Shown here: in pieces, positions 44,096-55,219 of the stretch
Layout of the letters: the number at the start of each line of letters is the position of its first letter
How positions within the stretch are numbered: position 1 is the first letter of the stretch
Assembly: GCF_023169945.1 (NCBI RefSeq)
Contig: NZ_AP025591.1
Span: 5,204,481-5,268,480 of the forward strand
Length of the DNA: 64,000 bases
Origin: Anaeromyxobacter oryzae
Lineage (GTDB): Bacteria > Myxococcota > Myxococcia > Myxococcales > Anaeromyxobacteraceae
Reading direction: 5' to 3'
Translations under genes and position numbers: made by a program
The notes under the pieces: model-generated
The model's database searches: none
The model's input: only the letters and a program-made list of their open reading frames with translations
Told to the model about the DNA's origin: nothing

Positions 44096-44634
44096 GGCTT
44101 CCCCGCTCCGGCGGGGGGCTCGGGCGGGAGGGGCGGCACCGTGACGACGGGCGAGGTCCGCTGGATCTCCCGCACCCAGTTCACGAGGTTCCAGCGGTCC
44201 TCGGCCGTGAGCCCCTCGCGCGCCGGAGGCATCGCCTTGCCGCCGTAGCTCACGGTCCCCCAGATGAAGCCGTCGGTCCGCTCGCGCACCTTCACGTAGG
44301 CGAGGTCCGGGGCGGGGGGGAAGAACCTCGAGACGGGCCCGCCGCCGCGCCCCTCCTTGCCGTGGCAGGGCGCGCACCGCGCGAGGAACAGGGCGTGCCC
44401 GCGCTCGAGCGAGCGGGCCGTCGCGGGGAACGGGTCCTTCAGGTCCTCGGTGTCGTCCCGGCTCTCGTACCGCGGCTCCGCGCCGAGCGGCACCGAGCGC
44501 TCCGGCTCCGGCCGCGGCGCCTGCTCCGGCCGGATCGAGGGCTGGTACCACATGTCCGTCCGCCAGTCGTTGCGGCACGCCGGCGCCGCGAGCGCCACCG
44601 CTGCGACGAGCCCGAGCGCGCGCGCGCTACGCAT
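44092..44634 (-). CDS. actE: Alternative complex III monoheme cytochrome c lipoprotein ActE
   Basis: The 180-residue protein has a lipobox (APAC, Cys20), the segment RTDMWYQPSIRPEQAP typical of ActE, heme-binding CAPCH (Cys87, Cys90, His91) and GGKAMPP with axial Met135. It is the cytochrome that passes electrons from the pentaheme ActA to the terminal oxidase or a soluble carrier. It overlaps both neighbours (actD by 8 bases, actF by 4). Confidence 0.92.
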   Translation of the reverse strand: MRSARALGLVAAVALAAPACRNDWRTDMWYQPSIRPEQAPRPEPERSVPLGAEPRYESRDDTEDLKDPFPATARSLERGHALFLARCAPCHGKEGRGGGPVSRFFPPAPDLAYVKVRERTDGFIWGTVSYGGKAMPPAREGLTAEDRWNLVNWVREIQRTSPVVTVPPLPPEPPAGAGKP

Positions 44635-45133
44635 CGCCCACCTCGTCCGCGCCGCTCTCCCGCAGGATCCGGAGCGCCGCGGCGCCGTCCGCGCCCGCCC
44701 CGACCACCGCGCGCACCGCGACGCGGTCCTCCACGGCGCGCGGCCGGAAGACCGCCGCCTGGCGCCGGCCGCCGGCCCGGCTCCCGACGACGACCGCCAC
44801 GAGGTTCGTCAGCGAGCCCACGAGCACGGTCATCTCGAAGATGACGATCACGAACGGCGGGACGGACACGACGGGCTTCCCGCCCGTCACGAGCGGCCAC
44901 GCGAGCGACGTGCCGACCGTCAGGGCGACGCCCGCGAGCAGGCCGGCGATCGCGCCCGGGAGCGTCGCGAGGCCGAGCCGGCTCCGCGGCCGCCCCAGCG
45001 CCGCGATCACCTCCGGGAACGGGGCCGGCATGGCCGTCTGCACCTGGAACCCGGCCGCGCGCAGCGCGCGCACCGCCCGCGCGGCGTCGGACGGCTCGGC
45101 GAACGTCGCGAGGACGGCGCGATCACCGGGCAT
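44627..45133 (-). CDS. actD: Alternative complex III subunit ActD (DUF3341)
   Basis: The 168-residue protein has the DUF3341 N-terminus (AVLATFAEPSDAARAVRALR, FQVQTAMPAPFPEVIAAL) and two membrane helices (LPGAIAGLLAGVALTVGTSL and PPFVIVIFEMTVLVGSLTNL). The gene overlaps actC by 11 bases and actE by 8. Its place between ActC and ActE is standard for this complex. Confidence 0.9.
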   Translation of the reverse strand: MPGDRAVLATFAEPSDAARAVRALRAAGFQVQTAMPAPFPEVIAALGRPRSRLGLATLPGAIAGLLAGVALTVGTSLAWPLVTGGKPVVSVPPFVIVIFEMTVLVGSLTNLVAVVVGSRAGGRRQAAVFRPRAVEDRVAVRAVVGAGADGAAALRILRESGADEVGDA

Positions 45134-46468
45134 GGGTGGCCTCCTCCCCTGGGTCCGGGTGCGCCGCGTCGTGGGCGGCCTCCTCCTTCAGCTCCGAGAT
45201 GGAGACGGGCGGGAGGATCTTGAGCCCGAGCAGGAACAGGAGGAAGAACCAGCCGAACGCGCCGAAGGTGATGGCCCACTCGACCCACGTCGGGACGTAG
45301 ACGCGCCAGTCGAACGGCAGCCGGTCGTGCGAGAGCGACGTCACCACGATGTTGAACCGCTCGAGCCACATGCCGACGTTGACGGCGACGCAGATCCCGA
45401 GGAGCGCGGGCGTCCGCCGCCGGATCCGGCGGGAGAGGAGCAGGATCGGCCCGAGGCAGTTGCAGGTCACCATCGTCCAGAACACCGGCGCGTACGGCCC
45501 CGACATCCGGTAGAGGAACGTGCTCCGCTCCGGATCGTGCGCCGGCTCCTGCAGCGCCAGGAGGATCTCGGTGGCGTACGAGTACGTCACGATGAGGCCG
45601 GTCAGGACGACGAGCCGGGCGAGCATGTCGAGGTGGCGCGGCGTGATGAGGGCCTCGAGCCGGAACGCGCGCCGGAGCGGGATCAGGATCGTGATGACCA
45701 TCGCCACGCCGGACAGGATCGCGCCGGCCACGAAGTAGGGCGGGAACAGCGTCGAGTGCCAGCCCGGGAGCACCGACACCGCGAAGTCCCACGAGACGAC
45801 GCTGTGCACGGAGACGACGAGCGGCGTGGCGAACGCCGCGAAGAACAGGTACGCGCGCGTGTAGTGGCGCCACTGCTCGTCGGTGCCCCGCCAGCCGAAC
45901 GCGAGCACGGCGTAGAGCCTGCGGCGCCACCCGGTCGCGCGGCCGCGCAGCGCCGCCGCGTCCGGTGCGACCCCGACCAGCAGGAACACGGTCGAGACGA
46001 TGAGGTACGTCGAGATGGCGAACACGTCCCAGATCAGCGGGGACCGGAAGTTCACCCACAGCTCGCGCTGGTTCGGGTAGGGGAAGAGCCAGTACGCGAA
46101 CCACGGCCGGCCGAGGTGGAGGATGGGGTAGAGGCCCGCCGTCATCACCGCGAACACGGTCATCATCTCGGCGACCCGGTAGACGGCCGTCCGGAACCGC
46201 GCCCGGAAGAGGAACAGGATCGCGCTGATGAGCGTGCCGGAGTGGGCGATGCCGACCCAGAACACGAAGTCGGTGATCAGGTTGCCCCACATCCCGGGCC
46301 GCTCGAGGCCCGTCCAGTAGAGCCCGCCGCGGACGATGAGCGAGTACGACCAGGCGCCGAAGGCTGCGACGCCTCCGGCGATGGCGAGCGCGAGCCAGTA
46401 CGCCGGGCCGGGCCGCTCGTGCGTGGCGCGGACCGTCTCCTCGATGGACCTGAAGGAGTCGCTCGCCC

Positions 46469-46472
<4 letters not shown>
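45123..46472 (-). CDS. actC: Alternative complex III NrfD-like quinol-binding subunit ActC
   Basis: The 449-residue protein has about ten membrane helices of the NrfD/polysulfide-reductase type. FVFWVGIAHSGTLISAILFL, HLGRPWFAYWLFPYPNQRELW, SVHSVVSWDFAVSVLPGWHS and MWLERFNIVVTSLSHDRLP are ActC landmarks, including residues near the quinone site and proton path. It would oxidise menaquinol or ubiquinol and couple this to proton movement. Its ATG overlaps the actB stop (ATGA). Confidence 0.94.
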
Positions 46473-49363
<2,891 letters not shown>

Positions 49364-49370
49364 CCGCTCC

Positions 49371-49910
49371 TCACTTGTGGCAGGTCACGCACTCGGTGAG
49401 CTTGCGACGCTCTCCGGGCTTCTCGCGCTGCTTCCGGTGGTGGCACTCCAGGCACCAGCCCATCGTGAGCGGCGCCACCTGCCGCACGGCTTCCATCTTC
49501 TCCACCTCGCCGTGGCACTCCTGGCACCGGACCCCGGCCCTCACGTGCCGCTCGTGCGTGAAGTAGACGTGGTCCGGCAGGCGCGTCACGCGGACCCACT
49601 CGATGGGCTTGCCGTCCCGCAGCAGCTTCACGAACGGCTTCAGCTGGGCGTCGAGCTGCGGGTGCTCCGGGTCTTCCTTCACGAACTTGTGACAGCCCTG
49701 GCACCGGGCCATCGACGGGACGCCGGCGACGGGCCCGCGCTCGGCGTAGACGTGGCAGGAGGTGCAGCCGATGGCGGCGTCCGTGGCGTGGACCCGGTGG
49801 CTGAAGGGGACGGGCTGGACGGGCCCGGCGGGGGCCGCCGCGCCCGGACGCGCCAGCGCGATGCCGGAGGCGACGAGGACCGCGGCGGCGCCGGGCCGGA
49901 AGCGCACCAC
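49371..49910 (-). CDS. actA: Alternative complex III pentaheme cytochrome c ActA
   Basis: The 179-residue protein has a short N-terminal hydrophobic segment (FRPGAAAVLVASGIAL) and five CxxCH motifs: CTSCH, CQGCH, CQECH, CLECH and CVTCH. The FSHRVHA and YFTHERHVRAG segments provide distal His ligands. Five hemes is the known ActA number. I place the start at the GTG at 49910, eight bases after the cupredoxin stop; a second GTG follows it. It gives electrons to ActE. Confidence 0.92.
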   Translation of the reverse strand: MVRFRPGAAAVLVASGIALARPGAAAPAGPVQPVPFSHRVHATDAAIGCTSCHVYAERGPVAGVPSMARCQGCHKFVKEDPEHPQLDAQLKPFVKLLRDGKPIEWVRVTRLPDHVYFTHERHVRAGVRCQECHGEVEKMEAVRQVAPLTMGWCLECHHRKQREKPGERRKLTECVTCHK

Positions 49911-49918
49911 GTCGCGCC

Positions 49919-50512
49919 TCAGCGCTTCAGGCTGAAGCTCGCCTCCGCGGTCTTCCCGCCGGCGACCGTGACCGACTGCTCCGGCGCCTTCAGCTTGGCG
50001 TTCCACACCGCGAGCTTGTAGTTGCCCGGCGGGACGTTCTTGATCGTGTAGCTCCCCTTCGCGTCCACCGCGGCCGCGTACGGGTTCTGGCTCACGAAGA
50101 TGTAGCCGAGCATCTCGGGGTGGATGCTGCAGAGCTGCGTGTACGCGCCCTCCTTGGCGAAGGTGTGCGCCCGCTCCTCGTTCGGCTTGAACGTGCCGAG
50201 GTTGTACGCGTCCTCGTCCGGCGAGTAGACGTTGTGCGCGACGGTGTCGTGGTTCAGGAACTTCACCGTGTCGCCCTTCGTGACCACGAGGATGTGCGGG
50301 ACGAAGGCGAGCCCCTTCTGATCCATGGCCTCGCTCTTCGGGGCGAACGTCCCTGGCGCCTGCTTCACGTAGACGACGGTGTCCGGGAGGTACTTCGGCG
50401 GCGTGGAGTCGACCTTGCCGGTGATGGTCCCGGTCTGGGCGAGGGCCGGGAGCGCGTGCGCCGCGAGCAGCGCGAGCGCGAGGCGGGTGGCGAGACGGGC
50501 ATGGCGGGTCAT
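49919..50512 (-). CDS. Periplasmic cupredoxin-domain protein
   Basis: The 197-residue protein has a signal peptide cut near ALAQ, a cupredoxin domain (about residues 27-142) and a C-terminal carboxypeptidase-regulatory-like beta domain (AVDAKGSYTIKNVPPGNYKLA). Type-1 copper ligands are in place: His93 in NHDTVAHNVYS, and Cys128, His131 and Met134 in LCSIHPEMLGYIFV. It could carry single electrons in the periplasm. It lies between the cytochrome-porin gene and actA, eight bases from actA, so it is very likely part of the act operon. Confidence 0.85.
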   Translation of the reverse strand: MTRHARLATRLALALLAAHALPALAQTGTITGKVDSTPPKYLPDTVVYVKQAPGTFAPKSEAMDQKGLAFVPHILVVTKGDTVKFLNHDTVAHNVYSPDEDAYNLGTFKPNEERAHTFAKEGAYTQLCSIHPEMLGYIFVSQNPYAAAVDAKGSYTIKNVPPGNYKLAVWNAKLKAPEQSVTVAGGKTAEASFSLKR

Positions 50513-50540
50513 GGCGTGAGTCCTCGGGTGCGGGTGGCGG

Positions 50541-51971
50541 TCAGATGGCCCAGGCGAGGAAGAGCGCGATGGACTCGAACTCGGCCTGGTGGCTGGTGGG
50601 CGTGGCGGTCGACCTCGGAGCGTTGATGAAGCCGCCCCAGTCGGCGTTCCCTCCCGCCCAGCCCAGCGGGGCGCCGCCGGAGTCGGCGGGGAAGCCGCTC
50701 GCCGTCTCGACGTTCAGGACCAGCACGGCCTTCACGTTCGCGCGGAGCAGGAACGCGCAGCCCGGCATGAAGTGGTACGCCATCACGTCAGGGCCGCCGG
50801 CGGGGCGGAGCCCGATCCGCTCCACCCGCACCGCCGGCACCATCCACGGGAAGAGGACGTACGAGAGCTCCGCCCACTCCACGTCGGTGGACACGGACGC
50901 GAGGCCGCTCGTCCCGCGATCGTGCTTCTGGTCGTAGCCGCCGAGGTCGAGCTCGAGCGAGCCGAGCTGGCCCCGGACCGTGCCGCCGGCAGTGAACGAG
51001 GTGTCGCCCAGCGGCGGCGGTGACGCGCCGCCGCCCGGCGCGGGGTAGTACTCGCGCGAGTGGAAGACGAACGCGTCGAGGGTCAAGGCGTCCTCGGCCC
51101 AGGGGCGCATCGCGTCCTTGGGCCCCTGCGAGCCCTCGCCGTCGAGCCGCAGGCCGCCGAGCTTCGTGCCGGCGTGCGCGTACCAGTTCTCGCTGTTCAG
51201 GCGGACGGCGGTGGCGTTCTTCCCCGCGTTCACGCCCGCCGAATAGTCCACGTAGCCCGCGACGACGCCGGCCAGCTCCACGCCGTTGTAGTTGTCGACG
51301 AGCGTGAACGGGTCGGTCGAAAGGCCGTAGATGCCGGTGATCGGGACGGTCGTGATCCGGGCGTCCCCGAGGTAGCTCGAGTGCGGCCCGAAGCTGGTGA
51401 GGGTGGGGAACCCGCGGCCGACGTAGAGGTTCACCGCGTGCTTCGGCCCCACGAGGTCGTTCAGCAGCACCTGCGCGTGCTCCACCTCAGCCGCGCCGCT
51501 GAAGGTCAGCTCCCCCCAGAGCGTGATCGTGTCGTCCAGCGACGCGCCGAGCCAGACGTGCCCCTCGGCGACGAGATCGTCGAGCACGAACTGCGTCCCC
51601 TGGTTGGCGCGCGGGAAGCTCGCACCCTTGTCGGGATAGACGAAGGCCTGGCCGTTGACGCCGACGGCGATGGGGACGGAGATCGGGATCGTCCCGGGCC
51701 AGACGGAGTTCGGGAACGTCTTCTTGTTCGCCTCCTGGCCGAGGGCGACGGTGTCCTGCTTCACGTAGTCGGAGTCGACGCCGGGGAAGCGATAGCCGTT
51801 CCGGCGGAACGCCTCGCCGAACGGCGTGAGCCGCGGATACACGCTGTGGCAGGTGAGGCAGCTCGTGCCGTGCTTGCGCGCGAACGCGGGGATCGCGTCG
51901 GACCGCAGGGGCATCGCCACCGTGGCGGCGAAGAGGGCGAGGTGGAGCGACAGCGCCGGCCTGAGCCTCAT
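50541..51971 (-). CDS. Outer-membrane monoheme cytochrome-porin fusion (Cyc2-like)
   Basis: The 476-residue protein has a signal peptide (LRPALSLHLALFAATVAMPL), then a single heme site CLTCH (Cys38, Cys41, His42) in the context AIPAFARKHGTSC and YPRLTPFGEAFRRNGYRFPG. The remaining 400 residues are barrel-like strands (LDDLVAEGHVWLGASLD, AVNLYVGRGFPTL, VELAGVVAGYVDYSAGVN, VSTDVEWAELSYVLFPWM), ending SIALFLAWAI. The N-terminal motif and heme-plus-porin order resemble Cyc2 iron-oxidising outer-membrane cytochromes. The ATG has AAAGGG upstream. It heads the cupredoxin-act operon. Confidence 0.82.
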   Translation of the reverse strand: MRLRPALSLHLALFAATVAMPLRSDAIPAFARKHGTSCLTCHSVYPRLTPFGEAFRRNGYRFPGVDSDYVKQDTVALGQEANKKTFPNSVWPGTIPISVPIAVGVNGQAFVYPDKGASFPRANQGTQFVLDDLVAEGHVWLGASLDDTITLWGELTFSGAAEVEHAQVLLNDLVGPKHAVNLYVGRGFPTLTSFGPHSSYLGDARITTVPITGIYGLSTDPFTLVDNYNGVELAGVVAGYVDYSAGVNAGKNATAVRLNSENWYAHAGTKLGGLRLDGEGSQGPKDAMRPWAEDALTLDAFVFHSREYYPAPGGGASPPPLGDTSFTAGGTVRGQLGSLELDLGGYDQKHDRGTSGLASVSTDVEWAELSYVLFPWMVPAVRVERIGLRPAGGPDVMAYHFMPGCAFLLRANVKAVLVLNVETASGFPADSGGAPLGWAGGNADWGGFINAPRSTATPTSHQAEFESIALFLAWAI

Positions 51972-52302
51972 GACGACCCTTTCCGGCGAGGGGCGCTCTG
52001 GCGCGGGGGAACTTCGGCTCCCGGAGCGTCGTGCCCGCCTGCGGCAGGGGCTTTGCGGCGCCAGCGTTTCCGGAGCCCGATGGCCCGGCAACCCGTCTCA
52101 TGGGGACACCCCTCCGTGCGTCCCGGGCGGAGGAGGTCGTGTGGCGGCCGGCGGCGGGCATCGGCCACGCCGATCCGTAGGCCGGCAGCGGGCATCGGCA
52201 CGCCGACCCGGAGGCCGGCGGCGGGCATCGGCACGCCGACCCGGAGGTCAGCGCGCTCGTGCCCGGCGCCAGGCCAGCCGACGAGGGGCTACGGGTGTCG
52301 CG
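51972..52302. other. Leader region of the cytochrome-porin/act operon
   Basis: The 331 bases contain the tandem repeat at 52146-52245 and probably the promoter for the minus-strand operon. I could not identify clear -35/-10 boxes in this GC-rich sequence. Short frames in both directions here come from the repeat and are not supported as genes. Confidence 0.5.
52146..52245. repeat. Three tandem copies of a 33-34 bp unit
   Basis: The unit begins GGCCGGCGGCGGGCATCGGC and continues ACGCCGACCCGGA. Copies are 52146-52179 (34 bases, one extra C), 52180-52212 and 52213-52245; copies 2 and 3 differ by one base. The unit length is a multiple of three, so frames in it read as an 11-residue repeat, but neither strand has convincing coding signals. 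Confidence 0.8.
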
Positions 52303-52512
52303 CTACGCGCCGACGCTGCTCTCGGCCGCCGCGTGCGTGTCGCCGTGCCGCTCGGCCTCGCGGCGGTCCGCGAGGAGCGCGACGCACGCCGGGCACGTCA
52401 CGCCGCGTGAATGCTTCGTCGAGCGGTGGGCGAAGCCACGCAGTCCGCAGAGGATCGCGTGCTCGTCGGTGTCGTAGAAGTGAACCAGGTTCTCGGAGGT
52501 TTCGGTGCTCAT
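52303..52512 (-). CDS. Small Cys/His-containing protein
   Basis: The 69-residue protein begins MSTETSENLVHFYDTDEHAI and has CGLRGFAH, then HSRGVTCPAC, a spacing (C ... H ... CxxC) that could bind zinc. The C-terminal part is charged and helical (LLADRREAERHGDTHAAAES). GAGGGAGACGAG directly precedes the ATG. Similar small proteins in other bacteria are uncharacterised. It lies upstream of the tandem repeat on the same strand as the act operon. Confidence 0.65.
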   Translation of the reverse strand: MSTETSENLVHFYDTDEHAILCGLRGFAHRSTKHSRGVTCPACVALLADRREAERHGDTHAAAESSVGA

Positions 52513-52747
52513 CTCGTCTCCCTCGGGCCGGCCGGGTGAGGGAGCGGGATGCTCCGAGACGAGGCTGCGGTCGTGGTGTGGAGTGTCTGCAAGGAGGTCT
52601 TTTAACCGGCGCACCAGGGAGTCGCACGAGGTGCAACGTGTCTCTCGTGTGGAAGGCGGCCCCTCGGCCGCTCGCGCGCGGCGCGGGCGGGCGCGCGTGC
52701 CCACCCGGCGCCGCGCTCGCCCCGCGGGCTCGCGGGACCTGAGCGGC

Positions 52748-53026
52748 TCACCCGCCGGCAGCGGCGGGATCCACGGCGCCCGCGGGATCCGCGCCGCGCC
52801 GACCGCTCGGGCGCCACGCCTTCCACGCGGCCGCGCACACCACGAGCACGTTCGCCGCGACGACCGGCTTCGCGTGCACGAGGGCGCCGTAGATCACCCA
52901 CATCACGCCGCCGACCATCTGCGCGCGGACGAGGAGCTCGGTGCGGGAGAACAGGTACGACGCGATGAACGTCGCGGTCGCGGCCCACCCGAGCGCCTCC
53001 ACGAGCGTCGAGGGCTGGACCGTCAT
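52748..53026 (-). CDS. SemiSWEET/CBU_0592-like small membrane protein
   Basis: The 92-residue protein has three hydrophobic helices (LGWAATATFIASYLFS, MVGGVMWVIYGALVH, PVVAANVLVVCAAAWKAW), the triple-helix layout of SemiSWEET and related YgjV/CBU_0592 proteins. The sequence ends in a Gly/Ala/Arg tail. Transport of a small solute is possible but not shown. Its ATG overlaps the stop of the HAD gene (ATGA). Confidence 0.68.
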   Translation of the reverse strand: MTVQPSTLVEALGWAATATFIASYLFSRTELLVRAQMVGGVMWVIYGALVHAKPVVAANVLVVCAAAWKAWRPSGRRGADPAGAVDPAAAGG

Positions 53027-53853
53027 GCGGCCCCCGCGACGAGCGCGGCCGGCGCCGTGTCGGCGACCGTGATCCGGTCGGTGCGAGCCTTCTCCCAGTC
53101 CTGCAGGGTGAGCCCGTACGTCTCGAAGAGCTCGCGGATCTCGGGCGAGCGCCACCCGGCGGTCTGCTCGAGGATCGGGACCAGGATGCCGAACGCGCTG
53201 TCGCTCAGGACGGTCCTCTTCGCGATCCGCGCGAGGAGCCGGTTCTCCGAGACGGCGATGGTGAGGCCGTCGCGGTTGTTCACGTGCAGCATCACGTGCA
53301 CGTCGGAGCCCCCGTCGCCCACGTAGATCGTCCGCTCCGGCTCCGTGCCGACGCGCGCCTCGAGCTCCTCGACGACCGAGACCTTGCCGTACCCGGCGGG
53401 CACCCGCCGGATCGACGTGACCTCGCCCGACCGCTCGTCGAACTCGAGCTCCGTCCCGAAGATGTGCTCGGGGGCCACGACGCCGTCGAGCGCGGACTGG
53501 ATCACCTCGCGCGGCGCGGCGGACGCGATGAAGAACGAGAACTGCACGCCGTCGATCCCGCGCTGCAGGAACTCGACGAGCGGGCGGATGTCGGGGCGGA
53601 GGCGGACCCGGCGGCCGGTCTCGACCAGGTGCTCGCGGCGGACGCCCCGGAAGTCCGGGTCGTGCCGGATCAGGTACGCGAGCTCGGCGCCCTGCTGGAC
53701 CAGGTGGGAGCGCGCGAGGCCGTCGACCTTCCCCTGGAACCCGGGCGCGCCGAGCAGCTCGCTCAGGATCAGCCCGGAGTCGTTGAAGCTGAGCGTCTGG
53801 TCGAAGTCCGAGACCAGGAGGAAGTGCTTCGGGCGGTTGGAGGTGGTTACCAC
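53023..53853 (-). CDS. HAD-superfamily phosphatase
   Basis: The 276-residue protein starts at the GTG at 53853 with AAAGGAG six bases upstream. HAD motif I is SDFDQTLS (nucleophile Asp16, Asp18, Thr20), motif II lies in SFFIASAAPREVI and motif III/IV in IYVGDGGSDVHVML. The overall layout resembles phosphoserine-phosphatase-like HAD enzymes with a helical cap. Substrate unknown. It is coupled to the SemiSWEET-like gene and is divergent from the GntR-type regulator. Confidence 0.85.
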   Translation of the reverse strand: MVTTSNRPKHFLLVSDFDQTLSFNDSGLILSELLGAPGFQGKVDGLARSHLVQQGAELAYLIRHDPDFRGVRREHLVETGRRVRLRPDIRPLVEFLQRGIDGVQFSFFIASAAPREVIQSALDGVVAPEHIFGTELEFDERSGEVTSIRRVPAGYGKVSVVEELEARVGTEPERTIYVGDGGSDVHVMLHVNNRDGLTIAVSENRLLARIAKRTVLSDSAFGILVPILEQTAGWRSPEIRELFETYGLTLQDWEKARTDRITVADTAPAALVAGAA

Positions 53854-54037
53854 GACGGCTCCTTTCGTTTCGTGCGGCTGGCGAAGCGGACATGACAGCA
53901 TGAACACTGGACATGGCAACTAGGTCCGCCTCGATGTGTCCCGTGACCCTAACCGCCGCACTGCGGCAAAGCAACGCTCGGCCCCGAATCGTCACAAATC
54001 GCCCAAAAGTGCGGCCATGGGTGCGCGATGTGCGGGC

Positions 54038-54067
54038 TTGTGCGACCGCGGTCGATGTTGATATATC
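54038..54067 (+). promoter_or_regulatory. Candidate sigma-70 promoter of the GntR-LacI regulator
   Basis: TTGTGC at 54038-54043 and TATATC at 54062-54067 are separated by 18 bases. Transcription would start near 54073-54076, at or just before the ATG at 54076, which suggests a leaderless message. The -10 lies inside a perfect palindrome and the spacer holds another. This A/T patch is unusual in the window. Confidence 0.5.
54043..54054. promoter_or_regulatory. 12-bp palindrome in the promoter spacer
   Basis: CGACCGCGGTCG is a perfect palindrome between the proposed -35 and -10 boxes. It is a possible operator half of a double site with the adjacent 14-bp palindrome. Confidence 0.35.
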
Positions 54068-54070
54068 AAC
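54057..54070. promoter_or_regulatory. 14-bp palindromic operator over the -10 box
   Basis: GTTGATATATCAAC is a perfect palindrome that covers the proposed -10 and ends five bases before the ATG. Position and symmetry fit autorepression by the dimeric GntR-type regulator. Confidence 0.55.
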
Positions 54071-54075
54071 TCGTG

Positions 54076-55194
54076 ATGACCTCCAGGGCAGCGAGGATCC
54101 CCAAATACCAGCAGGTCACCTCCATGCTCGAGGAGGGCATCCACTCGGGCCGCTGGAAGAGCGGTGATCGGCTGCCGAGCGAGGCGGAGCTCGTCCGCCA
54201 GTTCGGCGCGTCACGCATCACCGTCGGGCGCGCCGTCCGGGACCTGCAGGTCGCGGGGCTCGTCGAGCGCCGCGCCGGTTCGGGGACGTTCGTGAAGGGG
54301 GCGCGCGACCCGGCGGCGCTCTCGTTCGGGATGCTCGTCCCGGATCTCGGCGAGACGGAGATCTTCGAGCCCATCTGGCAGGGCATCGCCTCTTCGCCGC
54401 TGGCGCGCGCGCACGCGCTCGTCTGGGGCAGCTCGGCAGGCTCGAAGGAGGAGCAGGCCTGGGGGATCTGCCGCCAGTACATCGAGCGCAGGGTCTCGGG
54501 CGTGTTCTTCGCGCCGCTCGAGCTCACGCCGGCGAAGGACGAGATGAACCGGCGCATCACGCGCGCGCTCGACGAGGCGGGGATCCCCATCGTCCTGCTC
54601 GACCGGCCCGCGGCCCCGTACCCCGATCGCGGGCACCACGATCTCGTCGGGATCGACAATCGCCGCGCGGGCCACGTCGTCACCGACCACCTCGTCCGCC
54701 TCGGCGCGCGCCGGATCGCGTTCGTCGGACTCCGGAACGCGGCGGCGACGGTCGACGCCCGCGAGGCGGGCTATCGCGAGGCGCTCCACGCGCGCGGGCT
54801 CCCCTGCGACACCTCGCTGGTGCACCGGCTCGACCCGACGGACGTCGCCCAGGTGCGGGCGCTCCTCGACGCCGATCACCCCGACGCGATCGTGGCGGCC
54901 AACGACTGGACCGCCGCGCGCCTCATGCACGCGCTCCTCGCGCTCGGGATCGCGGTGCCGCGAGACGTCCGCCTGGTCGGGATCGACGACGTCCCCTGGG
55001 CGCCGCTCCTCCCGGTGCCCCTCACCACGTTCCGGCAGCCGACGCGCCAGATCGGGGCGGCGGCGCTCGCGGCGATGCTCGACCGCGTCGCCCGCGCCGA
55101 CCTGCCCACGCGAGACATCCTGCTGCACGGCTCGCTCGTCGTGCGCGCGTCGTGCGGCGCGCCGCCGGGCGGGGCGAGCGTCTCCGGCGCCTGA
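54076..55194 (+). CDS. GntR-LacI hybrid transcriptional regulator
   Basis: The 372-residue protein begins MTSRAARIPKYQQVTSMLEE with a winged GntR helix-turn-helix (SGDRLPSEAELVRQFGASRI, TVGRAVRDLQVAGLVERRAG, GSGTFV). From about residue 80 it is a LacI/periplasmic-binding sensor domain (VSGVFFAPLEL, IPIVLLDRPAAP, LVGIDNRRAGHVVTDHLV, DAIVAANDWTAARLMHAL, VRLVGIDDVPWAPLL). This is the AraR-type architecture, usually answering to a sugar. No sugar-use operon is adjacent, so its effector is unknown. A GTG at 54073 is an alternative start. Confidence 0.88.
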   Translation: MTSRAARIPKYQQVTSMLEEGIHSGRWKSGDRLPSEAELVRQFGASRITVGRAVRDLQVAGLVERRAGSGTFVKGARDPAALSFGMLVPDLGETEIFEPIWQGIASSPLARAHALVWGSSAGSKEEQAWGICRQYIERRVSGVFFAPLELTPAKDEMNRRITRALDEAGIPIVLLDRPAAPYPDRGHHDLVGIDNRRAGHVVTDHLVRLGARRIAFVGLRNAAATVDAREAGYREALHARGLPCDTSLVHRLDPTDVAQVRALLDADHPDAIVAANDWTAARLMHALLALGIAVPRDVRLVGIDDVPWAPLLPVPLTTFRQPTRQIGAAALAAMLDRVARADLPTRDILLHGSLVVRASCGAPPGGASVSGA

Positions 55195-55219
55195 GCCGGG
55201 CCGGGCGCACATTCCAGGC

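Noticed and set aside
52146..52245. CRISPR-like array
   Set aside because: The three units are contiguous with no spacers, so this is a simple tandem repeat.
52513..52704. Upstream extension of the small Cys/His protein, with an extra CxxC
   Set aside because: Codons there (TTA, AAA, CTT, GCA) depart from the local coding bias, and a strong ribosome-binding site precedes the ATG at 52512.
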